Positions 1 to 5,835 of a DNA stretch of 7,014 bases are shown piece by piece (positions within the stretch are counted from its first letter, which is position 1; each line of letters opens with the position of its first letter). Origin of the DNA: Methylophaga sp. (GTDB lineage: Bacteria > Pseudomonadota > Gammaproteobacteria > Nitrosococcales > Methylophagaceae). The translations under genes were made by a program, and so were the position numbers. A model generated the notes under the pieces. The model ran no database searches and was not told where the DNA came from. It worked only from the letters and a program-made list of their open reading frames with translations. The stretch lies in NCBI GenBank assembly GCA_014762585.1, contig JABURN010000042.1, forward strand, positions 1 to 7,014. Direction: 5' to 3'.

Positions 1-88
1 TTTGATGCTTATTACTATATTTTGGATAGTGCGTGATCAGACTCTTTATTCTTTTTATCGATGAGTTTGTTGATTGGATTATTCAAAC
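1..88. other. AT-rich intergenic flank, no gene seen
   Basis: This stretch is about 29% G+C by hand count over positions 1-90, clearly lower than the genes to its right. I see no start codon with a ribosome-binding site and no recognisable protein in any frame. It lies past the terminator of the tRNA-Leu gene, so it is either ordinary intergenic DNA or the edge of whatever comes next outside the window. Confidence 0.5.
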
Positions 89-124
89 AAAAAAGCCCCA
101 ACACGTTTCCGTATTGGGGCTTTT
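89..124 (-). terminator. Intrinsic terminator of tRNA-Leu (and possibly clc read-through)
   Basis: Read on the minus strand, GCCCCAA (120-114) pairs perfectly with TTGGGGC (101-95). The stem continues through a U-G wobble and ACG/CGT, and closes on a GAAA tetraloop. Six T residues follow directly (94-89). The 11-bp stem, stable GNRA-type loop and U-run are a textbook Rho-independent terminator. It sits 11 bases past the tRNA 3' end. On the plus strand the same hairpin is followed by only TTTT, so it may also stop plus-strand transcription, less well. No terminator is visible between clc and the tRNA, so clc transcripts may also end here. Confidence 0.87.
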
Positions 125-134
125 CAATTCTTGA

Positions 135-221
135 TGGTGCCCAGGGCCGGAATCGAACCGGCACGGCCGCAAGGCCGAGGGATTTTAAGTCCCTTGTGTC
201 TACCAATTTCACCACCTGGGC
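135..221 (-). tRNA. tRNA-Leu, anticodon UAA
   Basis: This is a complete 87-nt class II tRNA read on the minus strand. The acceptor stem GCCCAGG (221-215) pairs with CCTGGGC, and discriminator A and an encoded CCA end at 135. The anticodon stem AGGGA (194-190) pairs with TCCCT (182-178). The 7-nt loop CTTAAAA puts anticodon TAA at 187-185, which reads UUA and, by wobble, UUG leucine codons. The long variable arm is a hairpin (CGGCC/GGCCG) as expected for tRNA-Leu, and the T arm is GCCGG-TTCGAAT-CCGGC. The gene stands alone, in the same direction as the upstream clc gene, with its own promoter and terminator. Confidence 0.96.
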
Positions 222-233
222 AACAAGCCGCGC

Positions 234-239
234 ATTATA
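234..239 (-). promoter_or_regulatory. -10 element of tRNA-Leu promoter
   Basis: The minus strand reads TATAAT exactly here, 12 bases before the mature tRNA 5' end, which leaves a leader of about 5 nt. The following bases GCGCGGC form a GC-rich discriminator, typical of stringently controlled tRNA and rRNA promoters. No good -35 hexamer is visible at 16-18 bp, so the upstream half is weak. The promoter lies in the short gap behind the clc stop codon. Confidence 0.75.
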
Positions 240-276
240 ACCCATTAACCACGATTGGACTATTGGTGTTTGGCGG

Positions 277-1992
277 TCACGGCGTAAGGGAGCTGATGTG
301 TGATTCGATGGTTTCACGGGTCAGAATGCCATAAGTTCGCTCAATCATCGGTGCGGTCATCCGGGTGACATACAGCGCTTCCGCATCATTCTTGTTGAGC
401 ACTTCCACCGCTTCACGCAGGCTGGTATGCAGTGAGATCTTATGCACATTGCGGCGATTCGCCGGAATCTGCATCAGGTCAATTTCTTCACTTTCTTCGG
501 TACTGACAGCGCGCGCCAGATCACCGGCCGGCATCAGTGCAATCGGTTCCTTGTCATTCTTGATCAAGACCCAGTCTGGACTGGATTCCAGTGCATGTAC
601 CGCTGCCTGGGTGCTGACCTGCTGCGACATGATAATAAAGTTTCGTTGCATGGCATTGGCGACGCTGATCCTGCGCAGGGTCTGGGTAATCGGATCATTA
701 CGATAATCGACACCACGGGTACGCAACAGCTTCATAAACAACGCGTCCTGCTTGAAGTATTCATGGTTGATAAGGCTGGCAAAGACGATGGCGAGCATGC
801 CGGGCAAAATGATATTGGGGTTACCGGTCAGCTCCAGCATGGCCATCAGCGCGGCCAGCGGGGCTTTTAACGTGGCGCCCATCATCGCGCACATACCGAT
901 TACGGCATAGAAGGTCATGGTGGATGCCAGATCCGGGAACACCGCATTACCGGCAATGCCCAAAATAGCACCGGCGCAAGCGCCCACCACCAGGGTCGGG
1001 CCAATAAGGCCAGCCGGAATACCAAAACCGACGCAGGCAGTGGAGAGCACCAGCTTGAGTATCATCAATACAATCAGTGCCGATATGGCGGCTTCATTGG
1101 TAGAGATGCCAGTGATAACGCTGTAACTCATACCCATCACCTCCGGCACCAGCAAGCCGGTCAGTCCCACCAGAATGCCGGCATAGGTAGTGCGAAGCCA
1201 GAACGGGTGTTTCTGAAACAGACCGGAGAAAAAACTGAGACTGCGCAGGAAGAGGGTGGCGAGCCCGCCGATAACAATTCCCATCAGCACAATATAGGGA
1301 ATTTCCCACAGCGACTGCATATCCGCTGACAGATTGGCGAAAATGGCACTTTCACCGAAGGTGAGACGACTCAGTACCGCGCCGGTGACTGAAGACAGAA
1401 TGATCGGAATAAAACTGGCGATGTGATATTCCATCATGATGACTTCCATCGCGAAGATGACGCCGGCGACAGGGGTATTGAATGAGGCCGCAATGGCAGC
1501 CGCTGCGCCGCAGGCGACCAGAATGCGCACACTGTTATTGGGCAGTTCCAGAATCGTCGCCAGCTGACTGCCGCTGGCAGCGCCGAGATGTACGCTGGGG
1601 CCTTCACGGCCGACCGAGTGCCCGGTAATTAAGGCTATGCCAGCTCCAAAAAACTGACGCAGGGCATTTTGCCAGGGCAAACGCCCCTGATGTGAGGACA
1701 GGCGTTCGATTACATGCACCACACCGGTGTTGCGCTCTTCAGGCTTGAGTCCATACAGCAACAAGCCAATCAGCAGGCCGCCGGCTATCGGCAGGCCCAG
1801 CACCCACTGCCAGGGCAGGTTGGCAAAGTCTTCAATTTTGGCCGTCGGGAAGAGCAGAATCTGACCGCCATCAATAAACAAGCGCAGGGCGATGATAATC
1901 AGGCTGGCAAGAATACCGGTGAGGATCGCGAGTCCGTAGAGTTTGGCCGCTGAATCACCGAATATGAAATATTGTCTGATCTTTTCCAGCAT
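277..1992 (-). CDS. CLC-family chloride channel/transporter with C-terminal CBS domains
   Basis: This 571-residue inner-membrane protein has a CLC core (about residues 15-425) and a cytoplasmic C-terminal region (about 440-571) that looks like a pair of CBS domains, which in this family often bind adenine nucleotides and regulate transport. Recognisable parts are GREGP (128-132) with the gating glutamate E130, the CGAAAAIAASFNTPVAG helix-turn (161-177) and GIPAGLIGP (324-332). Several canonical ion-site residues differ. The GSGIP loop is replaced by a sequence near NTGVV (88-92), the internal proton glutamate position is V184 (after E183), the filter Phe is I330 and the central Tyr is F419. 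E. coli ClcB also has valine after the glutamate. The ATG at 1992 follows AAGGG (2001-1997) at a short 4-base spacing. Whether it is a channel or a Cl-/H+ antiporter cannot be told from sequence. It follows hemN in the same direction. Confidence 0.9.
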   Translation of the reverse strand: MLEKIRQYFIFGDSAAKLYGLAILTGILASLIIIALRLFIDGGQILLFPTAKIEDFANLPWQWVLGLPIAGGLLIGLLLYGLKPEERNTGVVHVIERLSSHQGRLPWQNALRQFFGAGIALITGHSVGREGPSVHLGAASGSQLATILELPNNSVRILVACGAAAAIAASFNTPVAGVIFAMEVIMMEYHIASFIPIILSSVTGAVLSRLTFGESAIFANLSADMQSLWEIPYIVLMGIVIGGLATLFLRSLSFFSGLFQKHPFWLRTTYAGILVGLTGLLVPEVMGMSYSVITGISTNEAAISALIVLMILKLVLSTACVGFGIPAGLIGPTLVVGACAGAILGIAGNAVFPDLASTMTFYAVIGMCAMMGATLKAPLAALMAMLELTGNPNIILPGMLAIVFASLINHEYFKQDALFMKLLRTRGVDYRNDPITQTLRRISVANAMQRNFIIMSQQVSTQAAVHALESSPDWVLIKNDKEPIALMPAGDLARAVSTEESEEIDLMQIPANRRNVHKISLHTSLREAVEVLNKNDAEALYVTRMTAPMIERTYGILTRETIESHISSLTP

Positions 1993-2022
1993 GTCGCCCT
2001 TAATAGACCGGTTGCTTGCCGT

Positions 2023-2066
2023 TGAGGCCGCGCCTCACCCAAGCCCTCTACCTGATGGGAGAGGGA
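2023..2066. repeat. Degenerate dispersed palindromic repeat (REP-like)
   Basis: Two inverted repeats lie side by side in the hemN-clc gap. One is TGAGGC-CGC-GCCTCA (2023-2037, 6-bp stem). The other is CCCTCTACC-TGAT-GGGAGAGGG (2044-2065, 9-bp arms with one mismatch). Read on the minus strand, the GGTAGAGGGCTTGGGTGAGG portion closely resembles the dispersed GGGAGAGGG..TGGGGTGAGG element that I know from intergenic regions of many proteobacteria. No U-run follows on either strand, so it is not a clean intrinsic terminator, though it could slow transcription or stabilise the 3' end of the hemN mRNA. Confidence 0.55.
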
Positions 2067-2085
2067 ACTGCGATTGCTGTGCTTA

Positions 2086-2115
2086 AGTGTAGCTGAAGCG
2101 TTGCTGGGTCGTTAA
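2086..2115 (-). promoter_or_regulatory. Possible clc promoter
   Basis: On the minus strand a -35-like TTAACG (2115-2110) is followed at 18 bp by a -10-like TACACT (2091-2086). Each matches the sigma-70 consensus at 4 of 6 positions. It would place the start of transcription near 2079 and give a leader of almost 90 nt containing the palindromic repeat. This is a weak prediction. Co-transcription of clc with hemN is an equally good alternative, since no terminator separates them. Confidence 0.25.
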
Positions 2116-2130
2116 GCCTAATGGCCGAAA

Positions 2131-3510
2131 TCAGATGACTTTGGAAAAACGCTGCTGTGCTGCCTGGCTGTATTTATCGAAAGCCATACAGATATGGCGG
2201 ATCAGCAGGCGTCCGGCGGGCAACACCTCTATCTGCTCCCAGTTATACTGCAACAGCCCGTCACGGGCAAACTGCTCCAGTTGCGGGAAGACGGCGTGGA
2301 AATACTCGGCGAAGTCGATGGGGTAACGTTGTTCAATCTCGGCAATATCGAGCGCAAAATGGCAAATCAGCTGAGAGATGATATCGCGGCGTATCTTATC
2401 GTCCTGATCCAGCTCGACACCACGAAATACCGGCAAGTCACCCGCCTGGATGGCACTGTCATATTCCACCAGGGTTCTGACATTCTGACTGTACGAATCG
2501 CCCACCATACCAATGGAGGTCGCACCAAAACCAATGAGATCACACTCTGCGTGAGTTGAGTAGCCCTGGAAGTTACGGTAGAGCTGCTTTTGCTGCTGGG
2601 CGATGGTGAGTTCATCATCCGGTTTGGCAAAGTGATCCATGCCGATGTAGACATAGCCGGCGCTAGTCAGTTTGTCGATAGTGCTCTGCAGGATAGCGAG
2701 TTTATCGTGGGCTGAGAGCAGGTCTTCAGTACGGATCTGGCGCTGGGTACGGAAACGTTCCGGCAGATGCGCGTAATTGAACACCGACAGCCTGTCCGGT
2801 GAGGCCGCAATCACTTTATCCAGGGTTTCATTAAAGCTGTCGACAGTCTGGTGCGGCAGACCGTAAATCAAATCCAGGCTGATACTGCGAAAGCCTTCCT
2901 TTCGCGCCGCTTCCAGCACAGCAAATGTCTCGGCTTCAGTCTGAATCCGGTTAACGGCTTTTTGCACTTCAGGGTTAAAGTCCTGCAGCCCAAGACTGAG
3001 ACGATTAAAGCCGATCTCACGTAACAGGGCGATAGTGTCGGCATTAGCCTCACGCGGGTCGACTTCAATCGAGAATTCGCCTCGATCATCCGCAGCCAGA
3101 TTGAAGAACTGACGAGTGACATTCATCAGCTCACGCATCTGCTGGTGGCTGATAAAGGTGGGCGTACCGCCGCCCCAGTGCAATTGCTCAACCACGCGAT
3201 CGCTATCAAACAGCTCGGCCTGCATCGCGATCTCTTTATAAAGGTTTTGCAGGTATGGTTCAGCATGAGCACGGTTCTTAGTGACGACCTTGTTGCAGGC
3301 GCAGTAAAAGCACACCGTGTCACAGAATGGCAGATGGAAATACAGCGATAAAGGGCCGCCACGCTGGTTGGAAAGCGCAATATGCTTTTTGTAACTGTCG
3401 GCGTTAAAACCTTCATGAAACTCCACCGCGGTGGGGTAGGAGGTGTATCGCGGACCCGCATTGTCGTAACGCTGAATCAGATCAATGTCGAATTCTAGTG
3501 TGTTGCTCAT
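2131..3510 (-). CDS. hemN: Oxygen-independent coproporphyrinogen III oxidase (radical SAM)
   Basis: HemN converts coproporphyrinogen III to protoporphyrinogen IX in the cytoplasm without O2, by radical-SAM decarboxylation of two propionate side chains. The protein is 459 residues (E. coli HemN is 457) and aligns along its whole length: RYTSYPTA near the N-terminus, the 4Fe-4S motif CDTVCFYCAC with C63, C67, C70 and the adjacent C72, GGGTPT (113-118), SIEVDPRE (147-154), NYAHLPERF, IGMDHFAKPDDEL, and the C-terminal end FSKVI. I place the start at the ATG at 3510 because AGG (3520-3518) lies 7 bases upstream; an in-frame TTG two codons earlier (3516) is less likely. The LOG gene ends 83 bp upstream in the same direction. 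That gap holds an FNR-like box, a -10 element and a palindrome, so the gene probably has its own oxygen-responsive promoter. Confidence 0.97.
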   Translation of the reverse strand: MSNTLEFDIDLIQRYDNAGPRYTSYPTAVEFHEGFNADSYKKHIALSNQRGGPLSLYFHLPFCDTVCFYCACNKVVTKNRAHAEPYLQNLYKEIAMQAELFDSDRVVEQLHWGGGTPTFISHQQMRELMNVTRQFFNLAADDRGEFSIEVDPREANADTIALLREIGFNRLSLGLQDFNPEVQKAVNRIQTEAETFAVLEAARKEGFRSISLDLIYGLPHQTVDSFNETLDKVIAASPDRLSVFNYAHLPERFRTQRQIRTEDLLSAHDKLAILQSTIDKLTSAGYVYIGMDHFAKPDDELTIAQQQKQLYRNFQGYSTHAECDLIGFGATSIGMVGDSYSQNVRTLVEYDSAIQAGDLPVFRGVELDQDDKIRRDIISQLICHFALDIAEIEQRYPIDFAEYFHAVFPQLEQFARDGLLQYNWEQIEVLPAGRLLIRHICMAFDKYSQAAQQRFSKVI

Positions 3511-3518
3511 TATCAAAC

Positions 3519-3537
3519 CTGCTCAAATTTTGAGCAG
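3519..3537. promoter_or_regulatory. Perfect 19-nt palindrome at the hemN start (operator or leader hairpin)
   Basis: CTGCTCAAA-T-TTTGAGCAG has perfect 9-bp arms around a single central base. It abuts the predicted -10 element (3538-3543) and its edge overlaps the hemN Shine-Dalgarno AGG (3520-3518). If transcription starts near 3531, the start point lies inside the palindrome, as expected for a repressor operator. If transcription starts further upstream, the RNA would form a roughly 8-bp hairpin next to the ribosome-binding site. It does not match the FNR half-site pattern or the LexA spacing CTG-N10-CAG, and I cannot name the binding protein. Confidence 0.6.
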
Positions 3538-3543
3538 AGTATA
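3538..3543 (-). promoter_or_regulatory. Predicted -10 element of hemN promoter
   Basis: The minus strand reads TATACT, 5 of 6 matches to TATAAT, 27 bases before the hemN ATG. Transcription would start near 3531. No good -35 hexamer is present at 16-18 bp, which fits a promoter that depends on an activator. The FNR-like box is centred about 60 bp upstream of that start. Confidence 0.5.
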
Positions 3544-3583
3544 ACGTCGATAAGTTGAGCCAATCGGGCAGATTGGTCTTGTC

Positions 3584-3597
3584 TTGACCTGGATCAA
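3584..3597 (-). promoter_or_regulatory. FNR/ANR-type binding site upstream of hemN
   Basis: TTGAC-CTGG-ATCAA matches the FNR/ANR consensus TTGAT-N4-ATCAA at 9 of 10 defined positions. Its centre (3590.5) is about 60 bp upstream of the predicted hemN transcription start, close to the -61.5 spacing used by some FNR-activated promoters. It overlaps the stop codon of the upstream LOG gene. FNR and Anr are iron-sulphur regulators that bind this motif when oxygen is low, and Anr control of hemN is established in Pseudomonas aeruginosa. The site fits the gene's role but has not been tested here. Confidence 0.65.
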
Positions 3598-4265
3598 ATC
3601 GTTGAGCGTTGCTCCCCTTCCGAGCGTTCTGAAAGGCTGTCGACATGGGCTTTGATAATGGGCAGGATTTCATCCGGCTTGTCGACAACGCGGAACAGGA
3701 ACATATCATCTGCATCAATGCAGCCCAGACCTACCATCTGTTCCTTGAGCCAGTCGAGCAGGCCCTGCCAGTAAGAGGAGCCATACAATATGACCGGGAA
3801 GTGACGGATTTTCTGAGTCTGCATCAGGGTCAGTGCCTCGAAGAATTCGTCGAGTGTGCCGAAGCCGCCGGGAAAGACCACATAACCAATCGAATACTTG
3901 ACGAACATCAGTTTGCGCACGAAAAAGTAGCGGAAACTGAGCCGGGTATCCTGGCTGGGGTTGGCAATTTGCTCATGCGGTAGCTCGATATTAAGTCCGA
4001 CAGAGCGCGCTCCCTGATTCAGTGCGCCTTCGTTGGCGGCGCCCATAATGCCCGGGCCGCCGCCGGTGATAACCGAAATTCCGGCCTGTGACAGATCGCG
4101 TGCTACGCTTCGCGCCTGGTCGTAATAAGGCGAATCTTCGTTCAGCCGCGCACTGCCGAAAATCGACACGGCCGGGCCCAGTTCATTGAGCGTTTCGATA
4201 CCGTCTATCAATTCCGCCTGAATACGAAATACCCGCCAGGCTTCCGAAGTTCTCAGATCTTCCAC
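3594..4265 (-). CDS. LOG-family (TIGR00730-type) nucleotide 5'-monophosphate hydrolase
   Basis: This cytoplasmic Rossmann-fold protein belongs to the LOG / 'lysine decarboxylase-like' family. Characterised members cleave the N-glycosidic bond of nucleoside 5'-monophosphates, for example cytokinin ribotides or AMP, to free base and ribose 5-phosphate. Counting from the chosen start, the motifs are SIFGSAR near residue 34, GGGPGIMGAAN (68-78), R117-K118 and the signature PGGFGTLDE (132-140). The substrate in this organism is unknown. The start is uncertain. I chose the GTG at 4265 because AAAAGGA (4280-4274) lies 8 bases upstream, giving 223 residues. An in-frame TTG at 4349 would add 28 residues but has no clear ribosome-binding site and would reach further into the purD promoter region. 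The gene diverges from purD. Older annotations that call this family lysine decarboxylase are misleading. Confidence 0.88.
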   Translation of the reverse strand: MEDLRTSEAWRVFRIQAELIDGIETLNELGPAVSIFGSARLNEDSPYYDQARSVARDLSQAGISVITGGGPGIMGAANEGALNQGARSVGLNIELPHEQIANPSQDTRLSFRYFFVRKLMFVKYSIGYVVFPGGFGTLDEFFEALTLMQTQKIRHFPVILYGSSYWQGLLDWLKEQMVGLGCIDADDMFLFRVVDKPDEILPIIKAHVDSLSERSEGEQRSTI

Positions 4266-4307
4266 GCTTTCGGTCCTTTTAGTCGCCGATGTTTCGGCTT
4301 CAAGATA

Positions 4308-4336
4308 ATTAAAAGCGATGGCCTTTGCAATTGCGA
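4308..4336 (-). promoter_or_regulatory. Possible promoter of the LOG gene
   Basis: On the minus strand, TTTAAT (4313-4308, 5 of 6 matches to the -10 consensus) has a weak -35 TCGCAA (4336-4331) at 17 bp. Transcription would start near 4301, about 36 bases before the GTG at 4265. This fits the shorter start of the LOG protein. The promoter would sit back to back with the predicted purD promoter. Confidence 0.35.
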
Positions 4337-4366
4337 CTGGCAGCAGCAAACGGCGATCAGCTTTTG

Positions 4367-4395
4367 TTTAGAAATCAGCCTATCTACGGTATTAT
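4367..4395 (+). promoter_or_regulatory. Predicted purD promoter
   Basis: A -35-like TTTAGA (4367-4372, 4 of 6) is followed at 17 bp by TATTAT (4390-4395, 4 of 6). Transcription would start near 4402, leaving a leader of just under 30 nt before the purD ATG at 4430. The two divergent predicted promoters are separated by about 30 bp between their -35 hexamers. No full PurR operator is visible, only an isolated GCAAACG half (4346-4352). Confidence 0.45.
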
Positions 4396-4429
4396 TATCG
4401 CCTTTTCAGCATACTTTTTCGGCGAATCT

Positions 4430-5719
4430 ATGAAAGTTCTTGTTATCGGCAGTGGCGGGCGCGAACACGCGCTGGCCTGGAAACTCAGTCACTCTCCAAA
4501 ACAACCGCAGGTCTTTGTTGCACCGGGTAACCCCGGCACCGCCAATGAGCCCGGTATCAGCAATGTCGATATCAAGGTCGAGGATATTGAAGGCCTGGTG
4601 GCCTATGCCAAAGACAATGCCATCGATCTGACCGTGGTCGGCCCTGAAGTGCCATTGGTGATGGGTGTGGTTGATGCGTTTAAAGCTGCCGGCTTGAAGT
4701 GCTTCGGTCCCAGCCAGGCCGCCGCTGAACTGGAAGCATCGAAAAGCTTTACCAAGGACTTTCTGGCACGTCATCAAATCCCGACAGCGGCCTATCAGGT
4801 TTTCACCGATGTCGAGCAGGCCAAAGACTACATCCACGAGCAGGGCGCGCCGATTGTGGTCAAGGCCGATGGTCTGGCAGCAGGTAAAGGTGTGATTGTC
4901 GCCCAGACGGAAGCTGAAGCCATTGCAGCGGTGGAAGATATGTTGTCGGGCAACAAATTCGGCGATGCGGGCCACCGCGTCGTGATTGAAGAATTCATGA
5001 CCGGTGAAGAAGCCAGCTTTATTGTGATGGTGGACGGTGAGCATATACTGCCGCTGGCCACTTCGCAGGATCACAAGGCCCGGGATAATGGCGATAAAGG
5101 CCCCAACACCGGCGGCATGGGCGCCTATTCCCCGGCCCCCGTTGTGACCGATGAAGTCTATCAGCGCATTATGGATGAGGTGATTGAGCCCACTGTCAAA
5201 GGCATGGCAGCAGATGGCCGCCCTTACGTCGGTTTTCTCTATGCCGGTTTGATGATTGATGAAAGTGGTGCCCCCAGAGTCGTGGAGTACAACTGCCGTT
5301 TCGGTGATCCGGAAACCCAGCCGATCCTGATGCGTCTGCGCTCGGATCTGGTTGAACTGTGTGAAGCGGCGCTTAATGGTCGCCTGAACGAAGTCGAAGC
5401 CCACTGGGATCCTCGCGCCTCCATTGGTGTCGTCATGGCAGCGGGTGGCTACCCGGATACTTATCGTAAAGGCGATGTGATTTCGGGTATCGACAAAGCA
5501 GAAAGCAAGGGCAGTAAAGTTTTCCATGCCGGTACCGCGAGTCACGGTGATGAAGTGGTCACAGCCGGTGGTCGGGTGCTGTGTGTCACCGCGCTGGGGG
5601 ATACTGTCGCTGCAGCTCAAACCGCAGCTTATGACGCGCTGAAGGAAATCAGCTGGAACGATGCCTACTACAGAACCGATATCGCTTATCGGGCAGTAGC
5701 AAGAGAGCAGCAATCCTAA
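4430..5719 (+). CDS. purD: Phosphoribosylamine-glycine ligase (GAR synthetase)
   Basis: PurD joins 5-phosphoribosylamine and glycine using ATP to give glycinamide ribonucleotide, the second step of de novo purine synthesis, in the cytoplasm. The protein has 429 residues, the same length as E. coli PurD, with an ATP-grasp fold. Motifs are MKVLVIGSGGREHALAWKL at the N-terminus, VGPEVPL (70-76), VVKADGLAAGKGV (143-155) in the ATP-binding region, SQDHKARDNGDKGPNTGGMGAYSP (212-235), and EYNCRFGDPETQP (286-298), which holds the family signature. The start at ATG 4430 gives the standard N-terminus; an in-frame ATG at 4325 would add 35 unrelated residues and overlap the LOG gene's 5' region. The Shine-Dalgarno is weak (GGCGA near 4421-4425). 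In enteric bacteria purH usually precedes purD. Here the upstream neighbour is the divergent LOG gene instead. Confidence 0.98.
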   Translation: MKVLVIGSGGREHALAWKLSHSPKQPQVFVAPGNPGTANEPGISNVDIKVEDIEGLVAYAKDNAIDLTVVGPEVPLVMGVVDAFKAAGLKCFGPSQAAAELEASKSFTKDFLARHQIPTAAYQVFTDVEQAKDYIHEQGAPIVVKADGLAAGKGVIVAQTEAEAIAAVEDMLSGNKFGDAGHRVVIEEFMTGEEASFIVMVDGEHILPLATSQDHKARDNGDKGPNTGGMGAYSPAPVVTDEVYQRIMDEVIEPTVKGMAADGRPYVGFLYAGLMIDESGAPRVVEYNCRFGDPETQPILMRLRSDLVELCEAALNGRLNEVEAHWDPRASIGVVMAAGGYPDTYRKGDVISGIDKAESKGSKVFHAGTASHGDEVVTAGGRVLCVTALGDTVAAAQTAAYDALKEISWNDAYYRTDIAYRAVAREQQS

Positions 5720-5735
5720 AGTCAGTTATTGCCCG

Positions 5736-5764
5736 GGCCAGTAACTTCTTACCCGGCCGGATTT
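5736..5764 (+). terminator. Possible weak terminator after purD
   Basis: GGCC-A-GTAA (5736-5744) can pair with TTAC-CC-GGCC (5749-5758) around a CTTC tetraloop, followed by GGATTTT. The stem is interrupted by an internal loop and the T-run is short and not directly adjacent, so termination would be partial at best. It starts 16 bases after the purD stop codon. Read-through into tsaC and hemF remains likely. Confidence 0.3.
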
Positions 5765-5835
5765 TGAGTTTCTGCTGCTGTCAGAATAAATCAGCAGTAA
5801 ATTGATTAATGTTGCCCTATCTATTGGACTGAGCC

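Noticed and set aside
15..317. Minus-strand open frame of 100 codons over the tRNA-Leu and its terminator
   Set aside because: It covers the tRNA, its promoter and its terminator, has no ribosome-binding site, and overlaps the clc 3' end.
74..334. Plus-strand open frame of 86 codons with a peptide containing AGIEPARPQGRG
   Set aside because: This peptide is the well-known false translation of a tRNA gene read antisense. The frame runs across the tRNA-Leu and into the 3' end of clc.
365..870. Plus-strand open frames of 113 and 142 codons antisense to clc
   Set aside because: They are shadows of the clc reading frame with no recognisable protein features or translation signals.
4346..4352. 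GCAAACG, a possible PurR half-site upstream of purD
   Set aside because: The second half needed for a PurR operator is absent, so it does not stand as a binding site.
4325..4429. Upstream extension of purD from ATG 4325
   Set aside because: The extra 35 residues are not part of PurD, and the frame would pass through the predicted promoter. The ATG at 4430 gives the standard PurD N-terminus.
4406..5713. 435-codon open frame antisense to almost all of purD
   Set aside because: It is long, but its composition (many His, Ile, Phe, Cys) is typical of the complement of a highly biased coding strand. No known domain or ribosome-binding site is evident, and purD on the other strand is unmistakable.
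5772..5797. CTGCTG...CAGCAG inverted repeat in the purD-tsaC gap
   Set aside because: The arms are only 6 bp of simple CTG-type sequence with a loop of more than 10 bases and no T-run. It is compatible with chance.
5819..5825. TATCTAT as a -10 element for tsaC
   Set aside because: It has no -35 hexamer at a workable distance and would place the transcription start almost at the start codon, too close to include the ribosome-binding site.
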